Positions 25,375 to 34,887 of a stretch of DNA of 64,000 bases are shown piece after piece. The position numbers and the translations under genes were made by a program. The notes under the pieces were generated by a model. The model saw nothing but the letters and a program-made list of their open reading frames with translations, was not told the origin of the DNA and made no database searches. The stretch comes from KK5 sp034043675 (lineage in GTDB: Bacteria; Pseudomonadota; Gammaproteobacteria; Burkholderiales; Burkholderiaceae_C), in contig NZ_JAXCLA010000005.1 of the NCBI RefSeq assembly GCF_034043675.1, positions 310,001-374,000 on the forward strand, given 5' to 3'. Positions within the stretch are counted from its first letter, which is position 1; each line of letters starts with the position of its first letter.

Positions 25375-25378
<4 letters not shown>
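24425..25378 (+). CDS. miaA: tRNA dimethylallyltransferase
   Basis: A 317-residue enzyme adding dimethylallyl to A37 of tRNAs reading UNN codons. The P-loop is GPTGSGKT at 20-27; DSALVYRGMDIGTAKP, PHHLIDIIEPTEAYSAAEFVRAA and the VGGTMLYFKAL motif are typical of MiaA, as are NDSQRIQRALEV and RCVGYRQVWEAL near the end. The ATG at 24425 lies inside the preceding synthase gene (34-base overlap); no better start exists before the P-loop. The stop overlaps the next ABC gene as ATGA. mutL and miaA neighbour each other in many proteobacteria. Confidence 0.95.
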
Positions 25379-26019
<641 letters not shown>

Positions 26020-26035
26020 CCCCCACGCTCACTTC

Positions 26036-26090
26036 GCTCGCTGCCCCCCGAGGGGGCGGAGGCCTCCCTTGGGGCGGCCCGGCGGGAGTC
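26036..26090 (+). repeat. GC-rich dispersed repeat, copy 4
   Basis: GCCCCCCGAGGGGGC followed by CTTGGGGCGGCCCGGCGGGAG, preceded by CTCACTTCGCTCGCT. This is a variant of the copies at 3214, 5548 and 19861. It lies between the ATPase and permease genes of one transporter, and its terminal GGGAG is placed where the permease ribosome-binding site should be. Confidence 0.72.
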
Positions 26091-26095
26091 CTGCG

Positions 26096-28660
26096 ATGAA
26101 CTTGCAGTGGCTCGCCAAGCTGTCCTGGCCGGCCCTGAAGCACCAGGCCGGCCGGCAATTGCTGGCGCTGCTGGCGATCGCGCTGGGCGTGGCGCTGGGC
26201 TATGCAGTGCACCTGCTGAACACCCGCGCGCTGGCCGAGTTCGGCAGCGCGGCCGCCACGCTGAACGGCAAGCCCGATCTCGTGCTGCGCGGTAGCGCGG
26301 ATGGCCCTCTGCCCGAGCAGGCCTATGCGCAAGCCGCGGCGCTGTCTGGCGTGGCCCTGGCCGCGCCCGTGGTCGAAGGTGTGGCGCAGGCAGTCGACGC
26401 GAAGGGCGAGCGCTTCTCGCTGCGTGTGATCGGTTGGGACGCGCTGCAGTCCGGCCCGCTGAGCCCGGAGCTGCTGCCCACACAAGGAGGCAGCCCGCTG
26501 GCTCTGCTCGATCCGCAACGCGTCTCGCTGAACGAGGCGGCGCGGCGTCGACTGGCACTGGCCGAGGGGCAAGTCCTGACTCTGCGGGCCTCCGCGGCCG
26601 ACGACGGCGCGCCGCACAGTCTCGACTTCCGCACCGCCGGAGCCAATGCAGCCCCCGGCGGCCCGCTCGCCGTGCTGGACATCGCCGCCGCCCAGCAACT
26701 GCTCGGCAAGCTCGGTCACGTCGACCGGATCGACCTCCGCCTGGAGCCCGGCCTGGCGCCGCAGCGCTGGCTCGCCGGTGCCAAGCTGCCGCCGGGCAGC
26801 ACCGCCGCCCCGCCGCCGGACGAGAACGCGCGCCTGTCCGACGTGACACGCGCTTACCGCGTCAACCTCGGCGTGCTGTCGCTGATGGCGATGTTCACCG
26901 GCAGCTTCCTGGTCTTCGCGGTGATGTCACTGTCGGTCGCGCAGCGCCTGCCGCAGCTCGCGCTGCTGGGTGTGCTGGGCATGACAGCGCGAGAGCGGGC
27001 GGCGCTGGTGCTGTCCGAGGGCCTGCTGCTAGGCCTGCTGGGCAGCGCGCTCGGCCTGCTGCTCGGCTGGGGCCTGGCCGGGCTGGGCCTGCGCCTGCTG
27101 GGTGCGGACCTGGGCTTGAATGGCGGGGGCTCCGCGCCACCGGCCACGCTGAGCTGGGGCATGGATCAGCTTCCGGCCGCCGCCGTGTTCGCCGCACTGG
27201 GCCTGGCGGTGAGCCTCGCCAGCGCGGCATTGCCGGCGCTGGCAGTACGCCGCATGGCCGCCGCGCAGGTGCTGAAGGGCCTGGGCGGCGACCGGCTGCA
27301 GGCCCGCATGCCGGCCGCGCTGGGCCCGGCGTTGCTGGTGCTGGGCGTGGCGCTGGCGCTGCTGCCGCCCTGGGCCACCTTGCCCGATGTGCCGCTGGGC
27401 GCCTATGCCGGCATGTTGTGCCTGCTGCTCGGTGGCATCGCCTGCGTGCCGGCGCTGCTGAAGCTGGCCGTCGGCACGCTGGCCGCGGTGCACGACTCAC
27501 CGCTGCTGTTGCTCGCCCGCGAGCGCGCCCGCGATCAGGCAGGCGAGGCGAGCCGCGCGCTGGCCGGCGTGCTGGTGGCGCTGAGCCTGTCGGTGGCGAT
27601 GCTGGTGATGGTGGGCAGCTTCCGCGACTCGCTGGACCACTGGCTGACGCAGATGCTCCCGGCCGATCTCTACCTGCGCTCCAGCCTGCGGGTCTCGTCG
27701 AGCCCCGGTCCCGCACAAGGCGCGCCGCTACCCCCGGCGACGCTCGCGGCGCTGCACGACGCGGCGCCCGACCTCATCAAGCGCATGACGCAGCAGCGCA
27801 GCGGCAACATCGTCGTCGACGGCGCGGCCGAGCCGGTGGCGATGCTGGCGCGCGAAGGCATCGACGAGGCGCGGCTGCCCAAGGCTTCCGCGCTCGCGGA
27901 AGGCCCGGGCGTGCCGGTCTACGTCAACGAGGCGATGCGCGACGCGCTGTCGCTCAAGCCGGGGCAGGCCCTGACGCTGCGTCTGGCGGCCGACGGCGCG
28001 CCGATAGCGGCCCATGTGCGAGCGGTCTGGCGCGACTATGCGCGACAGAGCCCGGCCCTGATGCTGCCGCTGGGCGACTACCGCCGCGCCGGTGGCGACG
28101 TGCACGTCACCGAGCTCTACGTCTGGCTGGCCGGCGGACTCACGCCCGCCGACGGCGTCGCGCGGCTGAAGGCCACGCTGCCGCAGCCGCAGGACCTTGA
28201 ATTCGCGGCCGCCGACGATCTGCGTGGCCTATCGCTGCGCATCTTCGACCGCAGCTTCGCCGTCACCCACTGGCTGCAGGCGGTGGCGCTGGCGATCGGG
28301 CTGTTCGGCATCGCGGCCAGCCAGTCGGCCCAGGTGCTGGCGCGGCGCAAGGAGTTCGGCCTGCTGCTGCACCTGGGCTTCACGCGCGGCGGCGTGATGC
28401 GGCTGCTCGCGCTGGAGGCCGCCGTGCTCAGCGGCGTCGGCGCGCTCGCGGGGCTGGCGCTGGGCCTGGGCCTTGCCGCCGTGCTGGTCTTCATCGTCAA
28501 CCCGCAGAGCTTCCACTGGAGCATGGACATGAGCCTGCCGCTGGCGCGGCTCGCCACCCTGCTGGCCGCGATGTTCGGTGCCGGCGTGCTGGCGACCCTG
28601 GCGGCCGCGCGCCGCGCGGGTCTCGGCGACGCGGTGCGGGCCGTCAGGGAGGATTGGTGA
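26096..28660 (+). CDS. FtsX-like ABC permease, ten-TM type (YbbP-like)
   Basis: An 854-residue inner-membrane permease. An N-terminal membrane segment (LLALLAIALGVALGYAVHLL) and a periplasmic domain precede several grouped membrane segments, e.g. FTGSFLVFAVMSLSV. A second periplasmic domain (about 530-710) and three C-terminal segments (WLQAVALAIGLFGIAASQS onward) complete the duplicated FtsX layout. The start at 26096 follows GGGAG contributed by the repeat copy; upstream in-frame Met at 26069 is inside the repeat. It pairs with the LolD-like ATPase before it, and its stop overlaps the AttH-like gene by one base. Such permeases transmit force or move lipids and lipoproteins; the cargo is unknown. 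Confidence 0.85.
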   Translation: MNLQWLAKLSWPALKHQAGRQLLALLAIALGVALGYAVHLLNTRALAEFGSAAATLNGKPDLVLRGSADGPLPEQAYAQAAALSGVALAAPVVEGVAQAVDAKGERFSLRVIGWDALQSGPLSPELLPTQGGSPLALLDPQRVSLNEAARRRLALAEGQVLTLRASAADDGAPHSLDFRTAGANAAPGGPLAVLDIAAAQQLLGKLGHVDRIDLRLEPGLAPQRWLAGAKLPPGSTAAPPPDENARLSDVTRAYRVNLGVLSLMAMFTGSFLVFAVMSLSVAQRLPQLALLGVLGMTARERAALVLSEGLLLGLLGSALGLLLGWGLAGLGLRLLGADLGLNGGGSAPPATLSWGMDQLPAAAVFAALGLAVSLASAALPALAVRRMAAAQVLKGLGGDRLQARMPAALGPALLVLGVALALLPPWATLPDVPLGAYAGMLCLLLGGIACVPALLKLAVGTLAAVHDSPLLLLARERARDQAGEASRALAGVLVALSLSVAMLVMVGSFRDSLDHWLTQMLPADLYLRSSLRVSSSPGPAQGAPLPPATLAALHDAAPDLIKRMTQQRSGNIVVDGAAEPVAMLAREGIDEARLPKASALAEGPGVPVYVNEAMRDALSLKPGQALTLRLAADGAPIAAHVRAVWRDYARQSPALMLPLGDYRRAGGDVHVTELYVWLAGGLTPADGVARLKATLPQPQDLEFAAADDLRGLSLRIFDRSFAVTHWLQAVALAIGLFGIAASQSAQVLARRKEFGLLLHLGFTRGGVMRLLALEAAVLSGVGALAGLALGLGLAAVLVFIVNPQSFHWSMDMSLPLARLATLLAAMFGAGVLATLAAARRAGLGDAVRAVREDW

Positions 28661-29715
28661 TGCCGATTACGCGACGACGGTTGCTGTCCTGCGCGCTGCT
28701 GTCCGCGCTGCCGGCTGCCGTGCGCGCGCAGCCAGGCATGGTGTTCCCGCGAGACTTTGGCTCGCATCCGGGGTCAGGTCTTGAGTGGTGGTACCTGACC
28801 GGCATCCTCGACGGCGCCGACGGACGCCCGCGCTACGGCTACCAGCTGACCTTCTTCCGCCTGAAGGGCCCGGCCCCGGCCGATCATCCGAGCCGCTTCG
28901 CCGCACGACAGCTGCTGCTGGCCCATGCCGCGCTGAGCGATCTCGCCGGCGGCCGGCTGCTGCACGAGCAGCGCATCGCCCGCAGCGGCTTCGGACTGGC
29001 CGAGGCCGGCGAGGCGGATACCGCCGTCCACATCCGCGACTGGTCGCTGCAGCGCCACGACGGCGGCTACGAAGCCCGCTTCAGCAGTCCGAAGTTCGCC
29101 CTGTCCCTGCAACTGCGCACGACCCAGCCGCCGCTGCTGCAGGGCGATCGCGGCTGGTCACGCAAGGGCCCGGCGCAGTACAGCCACTACTACAGCGAGC
29201 CGCAGTTGAGCACCGGTGCCCGCGTGACGCTCAACGGCCGCGACGAGACACTGCAGGGCCGCTCCTGGCTGGACCACGAATGGAGCGACGAATTCCTCGG
29301 CGAACAGGCCGTCGGCTGGGACTGGGCCGGCATCAACCTCGACGACGGCGGCGCCCTGACCGTCTTCCGCCTGCGCCGCGCCGACGGCTCGCAGCTCTGG
29401 GCCGGCGGCAGCTGGCGCCGCCCCGACGGCCGCACCGACAACTTCACGCCCGAACAGCTGACGATGACCCCCACACGCCGCTGGCACAGCCCCGCCAGCG
29501 GCGCCGACTACCCGCTCGACTGGACGCTGCAGACCCCACTGGGCACCTTGCAACTGCGCGCGCTGATGGACGCCCAGGAAGTCGATGCCCACGCCAGCAC
29601 CGGCTTCCGCTACTGGGAAGGCGCGGCCGAGCTGCTGGCCGCCGATGGCCGGCGCCTGGGCGCGGGGTATCTGGAGCTGACAGGCTATGCAGGCCGGATG
29701 GCGGAAATTCCCTGA
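28660..29715 (+). CDS. AttH/CrtC-type lipocalin-like exported protein
   Basis: A 351-residue protein of the AttH/CrtC family (two lipocalin-like barrels), often annotated as carotenoid 1,2-hydratase although most members have no proven activity. The N-terminus MPITRRRLLSCALLSALPAAVRA is a signal peptide with twin arginines. Family marks are HPGSGLEWWYLTGILDG, YYSEPQLSTGARVTLNGR, SWLDHEWSDEFLGEQAVGWDW and AYLELTGY-like GYLELTGYAG. The ATG at 28660 is preceded by AGGGAGGA and overlaps the permease stop (TGATG). No carotenoid genes are nearby. Its constant partnership with LolD/FtsX-type transporters suggests binding of a lipophilic cargo in the periplasm; that is inference. Confidence 0.84.
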   Translation: MPITRRRLLSCALLSALPAAVRAQPGMVFPRDFGSHPGSGLEWWYLTGILDGADGRPRYGYQLTFFRLKGPAPADHPSRFAARQLLLAHAALSDLAGGRLLHEQRIARSGFGLAEAGEADTAVHIRDWSLQRHDGGYEARFSSPKFALSLQLRTTQPPLLQGDRGWSRKGPAQYSHYYSEPQLSTGARVTLNGRDETLQGRSWLDHEWSDEFLGEQAVGWDWAGINLDDGGALTVFRLRRADGSQLWAGGSWRRPDGRTDNFTPEQLTMTPTRRWHSPASGADYPLDWTLQTPLGTLQLRALMDAQEVDAHASTGFRYWEGAAELLAADGRRLGAGYLELTGYAGRMAEIP

Positions 29716-29766
29716 AGCGCTTGAAGCGGAGATGCCGAGCGGTACAGGCCACCGCCCGGGCTCATC

Positions 29767-29850
29767 CGTAGGCTGGAGTGAGCAACGCGAACTCCAACAA
29801 GGCGCCAGGCCACCAGACGTTGGAGTTCACTGCGTTCACTCCAACCTACG
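29767..29850. repeat. REP-like inverted repeat between convergent genes
   Basis: Arms 29767-29798 and 29819-29850 are about 32 bases each, near-perfect reverse complements (CGTAGG-TGGAGTGA and AACTCCAAC cores), with a 20-base loop. It sits in the 150-base gap between the AttH-like gene and the efflux pump gene, where it could end transcription from both sides. It is unrelated to the CCCCCGAGGGG family and resembles REP elements found widely in proteobacteria. Confidence 0.75.
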
Positions 29851-29865
29851 CAGAGGCTTGCCTCA

Positions 29866-31443
29866 TCAATGTGCGCCACCCGCATCGGCCGGCGCGGCGC
29901 CGCCTGCCATCCTCGGCGGCCGCCTCGTGAACCAGATCATCACGATCAGCAGCAGGAACATCGCGGCGGAGCCGTAGAAGATGTCGTCTGCGGCGCGGGT
30001 GAAGGCCTGCTGGTCGGTGAGCCGGTTGATCTGGGCCAGGGCCTGGTCGGCGCTGAAGCCGCCCGAGGTCAGCATCGAGGACGTCTCGTTCAGGATCGGG
30101 TTGCCCAGGCTCAGCGTCTCGGTCAGGTGGGCATGGTGCAGCGCCGCGCGGTTCTCCCAGATCGTCGTCGAGATCGAGGTGCCCATCGCGCCGGCGGTGA
30201 TCCGCACGAAGTTCGACAGGCCCGCGGCCGCGGGAATGCGGTGCGGTTCGATGCCCGACAGGGTCAGCGTGGTCAGCGGGATGAAGAAGAAGGCCATCGC
30301 GCCGCCTTGCAGCACCGTCGGGATCATGATGGACACGAGGTCGGTGCCGGTCGTGAAGTTCGAGCGCATCCACAGCACGATGGCGAACATCACGAAGGCG
30401 AAGCTGGCCATCACGCGCGGGTCCCACTTCGACACGTTCTTGCCGGCGATCGGCGACAGGATGATCGCCAGCACACCCACCGGCGCCAGCGCCAGGCCGG
30501 CGTCCGTCGCGGTGTAGCCCATCCACTGCTGCAGCCACAGCGGCAGCAGCACCACGTTGCCGAAGAACAGGCCGTAGGCGATGGACAGCGAGATCGCGCC
30601 GAAGAAGAAGTTGCGCCCGCCGAACAGGCGCAGATCCACGACCGGATGCTTGTCCGTCAGTTCCCAGATCACGAAGAACAGGAAACCGACCACGGCCAGT
30701 GCCGCCAGCAGCTGGATCGTGCCGCTCGCGAACCAGTCCAGCTCCTTGCCCTTGTCCAGCATCAGCTGCATCGAGCCGACCCACAGCACCAGCAGTGCCA
30801 GGCCTACCGAGTCGATCGGCAGTTTCTTCACCGGCGTGTCGCGCTTGCGGTAGATGCTCCAGGTGAAGAAGGCCGCGATGAGCCCCACCGGCACGTTGAT
30901 GTAGAAGATCCACGGCCAGGAGATGTTGTCGGTGATCCAGCCACCAAGGAGCGGCCCGACCACCGGCGCGACAAGCGTCGTCATCGCCCATAGCGCGAGC
31001 GCCATGCCGGCCTTTTCCTTCGGATAGCTGGCCAGCAGCAGCGTCTGCGACAGCGGGATCATCGGCCCCGCGACCAGGCCCTGCAGGACGCGGAACAGCA
31101 CCAGCGTTTCCAGCGAGTGCGCAAAGCCGCACAGCCACGACGACAGCACGAACAGCAGGATGCTGCCCATGAACAGGCGCACGGCGCCGAAGCGCTGCGT
31201 GAGCCAGCCAGTCAGCGGCACGGAGATGGCGTTGGCGACGCCGAAGCTGGTGATGACCCAGGTGCCCTGCACCGGGCTCACGCCCAGGTCGCCGGCGATC
31301 GCGGGCAGCGACACGTTCGCGATCGACGAGTCGAGCACGTTCATGAAGGTCGCCAGCGACAGCGCGATCGTGCCCAGCACCAGCGCGGAGCCGGTCAGCG
31401 GCGGTGGCGGGACGTAAGGCGCGGCCTTGATGTCCTTGCTCAT
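29866..31443 (-). CDS. emrB: DHA2 family multidrug efflux MFS transporter (EmrB-like)
   Basis: A 525-residue, 14-segment drug:proton antiporter. Motif A-like GWLTQRFGAVRLF and motif C-like GPLLGGWITDNISWPWIFYINVP are visible, as is the DHA2 phrase FMNVLDSSIANVSLPAIAGDLG with the membrane-embedded Asp of segment 1. It should pump amphipathic drugs or uncouplers from the inner membrane into the EmrA/outer membrane factor channel. It is the last of four co-directed genes (marR, outer membrane factor, emrA, emrB), 28 bases after emrA. The C-terminus ends in a Gly/Ala-rich tail. Confidence 0.92.
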   Translation of the reverse strand: MSKDIKAAPYVPPPPLTGSALVLGTIALSLATFMNVLDSSIANVSLPAIAGDLGVSPVQGTWVITSFGVANAISVPLTGWLTQRFGAVRLFMGSILLFVLSSWLCGFAHSLETLVLFRVLQGLVAGPMIPLSQTLLLASYPKEKAGMALALWAMTTLVAPVVGPLLGGWITDNISWPWIFYINVPVGLIAAFFTWSIYRKRDTPVKKLPIDSVGLALLVLWVGSMQLMLDKGKELDWFASGTIQLLAALAVVGFLFFVIWELTDKHPVVDLRLFGGRNFFFGAISLSIAYGLFFGNVVLLPLWLQQWMGYTATDAGLALAPVGVLAIILSPIAGKNVSKWDPRVMASFAFVMFAIVLWMRSNFTTGTDLVSIMIPTVLQGGAMAFFFIPLTTLTLSGIEPHRIPAAAGLSNFVRITAGAMGTSISTTIWENRAALHHAHLTETLSLGNPILNETSSMLTSGGFSADQALAQINRLTDQQAFTRAADDIFYGSAAMFLLLIVMIWFTRRPPRMAGGAAPADAGGAH

Positions 31444-31471
31444 AACGGATTACCTCAGTGGCACTGCGTGA

Positions 31472-32770
31472 TCAGCCGCGGGCCTTGGCCGGCTTGGCAG
31501 CGGCGGCGCGCGCCGACGAACCCAGGTTGGCCTTGATGACCTTGTCGACTTCGGCGTCGGCAGACTTGTCCAGGGTGTCGTAGACGTCGGTCTTTACGGC
31601 CGAGGTGCTGGCGGCGGCCTGGGTCAGCATCGCGCCGCTGCGGTCCTGCACGTCGACGCTGACTTCCATCGAGAGGCCGACGCGCAGCGGATGGTCCTTG
31701 ACCTCCTTCGGGTCCAGCGCGATGCGCACGGGCACGCGCTGCACGACCTTGATCCAGTTGCCGGTGGCGTTCTGCGCCGGCAGCAGCGAGAAGGCCGCAC
31801 CGGTGCCGGCCGACAGGCCGATCACGTGGCCGGTGTACTCGACCTTGTCGCCGTACACGTCGGCCACCAGCTTGGCGACCTGGCCGATGCGCAGCTTGGC
31901 GATCTGGCTTTCCTTGAAGTTGGCATCGACCCAGACGTTCTGCAGGCCGACGACCGTCATCAGCGGCGCACCTGCAGCGACGCGCTGGCCCAGTTGCACG
32001 CTGCGGCGGGCGACCCAGCCGTCCACCGGCGCCTGCAGCTCGGTGCGCTGCATCGCCAGGTAGGCCTCGCGCATGCGGGCGGCGGCGCGCTGGACGTTCG
32101 GATGGTCGGCCGGGTCGGTGCCTTCGGTCAGCACACGGTTGGAGTTCAGCTGCTCCTGCGCGGTCTGCAGCGCGGACTGCGCGGCGGCCAGCGAGCTCTT
32201 GGCGGCGGCGACCTGGGCGACGGCATGGTCGTACTCTTCACGGCCGACGGCACCGCTGGCGACCAGCGGCTGGCGGCGCGCGGCGTCGGACTGCAGGCGG
32301 TCCAGATCGGTCTGCATGCGCTTGACGTCGGCTTCGCGGGCGCGGACCTGCGATTCGTAGGTGCCGTTGTTGGTGAAGAGGGTGCGGGTTTCGCGCACGG
32401 TCTGCGCGAGCTGGCTGCTGGCCTGCTCCAGCGCGACGCGGGCGTCGACCGGGTCCAGGCTCACCAGCGGCTGGCCGGCCTTGACGAAGTCGGTGTCGTC
32501 GGCATGCAGCGCGCGCACGGTGCCGCCGACCAGCGGCGTGATCTGCACGACGTTCGCGTTGACGTAGGCGTTGTCGGTGGTCTCGGTGCGCTTGCCGATC
32601 ACGTACTCGTAGGCGCCGTAGGCACCCAGCGCGATGACGACGGCCACGGTCAGCAGGGTCAGCGCGGTCTTGCGCTTGTTGCTGGTGCTGGGCGGGGTCG
32701 AGACGGGCGTGACGGTGGCCGGCGCGGCGGCAGCGGCGTTGGTGTTCGGCTTGTTGTCGGAGTCGCTCAT
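31472..32770 (-). CDS. emrA: EmrA-like membrane fusion protein (HlyD family)
   Basis: A 432-residue periplasmic adaptor. A cytoplasmic Ala/Pro-rich tail and one membrane anchor (ALTLLTVAVVIALGAYGAYEYV, about 35-57) precede the biotinyl-lipoyl half (TTDNAYVNANVVQITPLVGGTV), a long coiled coil (about 110-215) and the barrel part (LQAPVDGWVARRSVQLGQRV). TDNAYV is typical of EmrA. The family links an MFS pump to an outer membrane channel. It lies 61 bases after the outer membrane factor gene and 28 before emrB. The C-terminus has an unusual Ala/Lys-rich extension (SSARAAAAKPAKARG). Confidence 0.92.
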   Translation of the reverse strand: MSDSDNKPNTNAAAAAPATVTPVSTPPSTSNKRKTALTLLTVAVVIALGAYGAYEYVIGKRTETTDNAYVNANVVQITPLVGGTVRALHADDTDFVKAGQPLVSLDPVDARVALEQASSQLAQTVRETRTLFTNNGTYESQVRAREADVKRMQTDLDRLQSDAARRQPLVASGAVGREEYDHAVAQVAAAKSSLAAAQSALQTAQEQLNSNRVLTEGTDPADHPNVQRAAARMREAYLAMQRTELQAPVDGWVARRSVQLGQRVAAGAPLMTVVGLQNVWVDANFKESQIAKLRIGQVAKLVADVYGDKVEYTGHVIGLSAGTGAAFSLLPAQNATGNWIKVVQRVPVRIALDPKEVKDHPLRVGLSMEVSVDVQDRSGAMLTQAAASTSAVKTDVYDTLDKSADAEVDKVIKANLGSSARAAAAKPAKARG

Positions 32771-32831
32771 GATGTGAATGTCTTGTTGCTGCTTGAGGTG
32801 TTCGTTCGGAGGTGTGGAGGCAACCGTCCGC

Positions 32832-34265
32832 TTATTGGGTGTCGGCCTTGGCTTCGACCTTGGTTTCGGTCCAGCCGCCGCCCAGGGCGCGCATCAAGTT
32901 GACCTGGCTGTCGAGCTGGAGGCCGCGCAGGTCCAGCGCCTGGCGCTGCTGCTGGAGCACGACGAAGCGGGCGTTGAGCACGGTCAGGCGGTTGATGAGG
33001 CCGGCGCTGTAGCGCGATTCGGCAATGCCCAGGGTCGACTCGGCATTGGCGAGCAGTTCCTGCTGCTCGCGCTGCTGGCCTTGCACCGAGCTGAGCGTGC
33101 TGAGCTGGTCGCTGGCGTCGCGCACGGCCTCCAGCAGCGCCGCGTTGTAGGCGGCCACGGCGGCATCGGTATCGGCGGCGGCGCCGTGCAGTTGGGCATC
33201 CAGCATGCCGTTCTCGAACAGCGGCAGGTGGATCGATGGGCCGATGCCGAACTGGCGGCTGCTGCCATGCATCAGGTTGTCCAGGCCCAGCGAGTTCAGG
33301 CCGGCGAAGGCCATCAGGTTGACGTTGGGGTAGTACTGCGCGCGGGCGGAGCCGACCTTCTGCGTCGCAGCCTCGACGCGCCAGCGCGCGGCGACGACAT
33401 CGGGCCGACGGCCCAGCAGGTCCAGGCCCAGGCGGTCATCGGCGGCGGACAGGGCCAGCGGCGCGGGCAGCTTCGGCGCGAGGCCTGCCAGGGCACCGGC
33501 CGGCTGCGTGCTCAGCGCGGCGAGCTGGTGGCGCAGCAGGGCGGCCTGCTCGTCCAGCGCAACGCGCTGGCGGCGCAGGTCGGGCAGCGGCTGCTCGGCG
33601 CCGCGCAGCTCGATCCGGTTGTCCAGGCCGGCCGCGACACGCTCGCGCACCAGCACCAGCGTCTGCTCGCGCTCGGCCACCTGGCGGTCGATCAGCTCCT
33701 GCTGGGCCAGCACGCGGGCCAGCGACAGATAGGCGCGCGTCACCTGCGTGGACAGCATCAGGCGCGCGGCGGCGACGTCGGCCTCGGCGGCCTGCGTGCT
33801 GCCCAAGGCGGCGGCCAGCTCGGCCTTGTTCTTGCCGAAGAAGTCCCAGTCGTAGCTGACACCGACCTGCGCATTCGCCAGCGTCCACCAGTTGCCGCCC
33901 AGCGGCGCCGGGTAGATGCCGTTGGCGGACAGGCGCTCGCGCGTGACGTCGGACTCGGCCGAGAAGGTCGGCTTGTCGGCCGCACCCGCGGCTTCGGCGC
34001 CCGCGCCGGCCTTGGCAACACGCGCACGGGCGGCGGCCAGGTTGGGCGACTCGCCCAGCGCACGGGTGATCAGCGCATCGAGCTGCGGATCCTTGAACTC
34101 GGTCCACCAGTCGGACTTCAGCTCGGCGCTGCGGGCGTCAGCCTGCAGGCCGGCCTGCTCGGCCGTCAGCGGCTTGGCGGGCGGGGCCATCTTCGGGACG
34201 ATCGCGCAGGCGGACAGCAATGCGGCCAGTGCGATGGTGCTCAGGGTGGGGAGACTTCTTCTCAT
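32832..34265 (-). CDS. RND/MFS efflux outer membrane lipoprotein (NodT/OprM family)
   Basis: A 477-residue outer membrane channel subunit. The start at 34265 gives a lipoprotein signal peptide with lipobox LSAC at residues 17-20 (LAALLSACAIVPKMAPP). Two repeats of the TolC-type helical hairpins follow (NLAAARARVAKAGAGAEAA; DVVAARWRVEAATQKVGSARAQYYPNVNLMAFAG), the second with the family hallmark of a Tyr-Pro turn. It should trimerise and join EmrA-EmrB into a tripartite pump. Only 5 bases separate it from the marR stop. The ORF upstream of the chosen start overlaps marR and was ignored. Confidence 0.9.
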   Translation of the reverse strand: MRRSLPTLSTIALAALLSACAIVPKMAPPAKPLTAEQAGLQADARSAELKSDWWTEFKDPQLDALITRALGESPNLAAARARVAKAGAGAEAAGAADKPTFSAESDVTRERLSANGIYPAPLGGNWWTLANAQVGVSYDWDFFGKNKAELAAALGSTQAAEADVAAARLMLSTQVTRAYLSLARVLAQQELIDRQVAEREQTLVLVRERVAAGLDNRIELRGAEQPLPDLRRQRVALDEQAALLRHQLAALSTQPAGALAGLAPKLPAPLALSAADDRLGLDLLGRRPDVVAARWRVEAATQKVGSARAQYYPNVNLMAFAGLNSLGLDNLMHGSSRQFGIGPSIHLPLFENGMLDAQLHGAAADTDAAVAAYNAALLEAVRDASDQLSTLSSVQGQQREQQELLANAESTLGIAESRYSAGLINRLTVLNARFVVLQQQRQALDLRGLQLDSQVNLMRALGGGWTETKVEAKADTQ

Positions 34266-34270
34266 GGTCT

Positions 34271-34780
34271 TCAGTCGGCGGAGGATTCTTGTGGGGAGGC
34301 GTCGGCGGGCGGACTGTCCGCGCCGCGCAGCCGCTCGCCGGTGGCGAGCATTCGTTGCAGGAAAGAGATCAGCTGGCGCCACTCGTCATGGGTGAAGCCT
34401 TCCAGATGGGCGTTGAAGTCATCGGCCAGCACGGCCGTGAGGTCCTGGGTGATGCGCTTGCCCTCTTCCGTCAGGCTCAGCATCACGACGCGGCGATCTT
34501 CGCTGGAACGCTCGCGGGCGCACAGCCCCTTCGCCTCGAGCCGGTCCAGCAGGCGGGTCATCGCGCCGGCATCGGTGCCGAGCTGTTCGACCAGCTTGGC
34601 CACGGAGCTGGGTCCGTTGACGCTCAGCATCAGCAGCGGGCCCCACTGCGCATGGGTCAGGCCTTCCCGGCAGAGCTGCCGCTCCGCGTAGCCGACCAGC
34701 GATTGCTGGAGCCGCTTCAACAGCCAGCCGAGGCTCTCGCTGCGCTCGTAGACGTTGGGCAGGTAGAACTCTTGCAACAT
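34271..34780 (-). CDS. MarR family transcriptional regulator
   Basis: A 169-residue winged-helix repressor. The DNA-binding part is clear: LTHAQWGPLLMLSVNGPSSVAKLVEQLGTDAGAMTRLLDRLEAKGLCARERSSEDRRVVMLSLTEEGK, with the wing arginines RSSEDRR. As first gene of the efflux operon it most likely represses marR-OMF-emrA-emrB and is relieved by small aromatic ligands. A perfect 12-base palindrome 14 bases upstream of its start is a ready operator. The C-terminal Pro/Ser/Ala tail is unstructured. Confidence 0.92.
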   Translation of the reverse strand: MLQEFYLPNVYERSESLGWLLKRLQQSLVGYAERQLCREGLTHAQWGPLLMLSVNGPSSVAKLVEQLGTDAGAMTRLLDRLEAKGLCARERSSEDRRVVMLSLTEEGKRITQDLTAVLADDFNAHLEGFTHDEWRQLISFLQRMLATGERLRGADSPPADASPQESSAD

Positions 34781-34794
34781 GGCGCGAAATTTAG

Positions 34795-34806
34795 TTGCCT
34801 AGGCAA
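34795..34806. promoter_or_regulatory. Candidate MarR operator (palindrome)
   Basis: TTGCCTAGGCAA is a perfect 12-base palindrome in an AT-rich stretch between marR and the divergent ABC exporter gene. Flanks are TTTAG and ATATT. Size, symmetry and place fit a MarR-type operator overlapping the marR promoter; a second half-like GGCAGATATT lies 10 bases away. It might also influence the divergent gene. Confidence 0.6.
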
Positions 34807-34887
34807 ATATTGTCAAGGCAGATATTTGATAACAACTGAATTCCACATCCGTCAAGAATCTTCACGACCGACCTCTACACTGGCCCG

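Noticed and set aside
28660..29715. Carotenoid 1,2-hydratase (CrtC) function for the AttH-like protein
   Set aside because: Family similarity only; no carotenoid genes nearby and the partner is a LolD/FtsX transporter.
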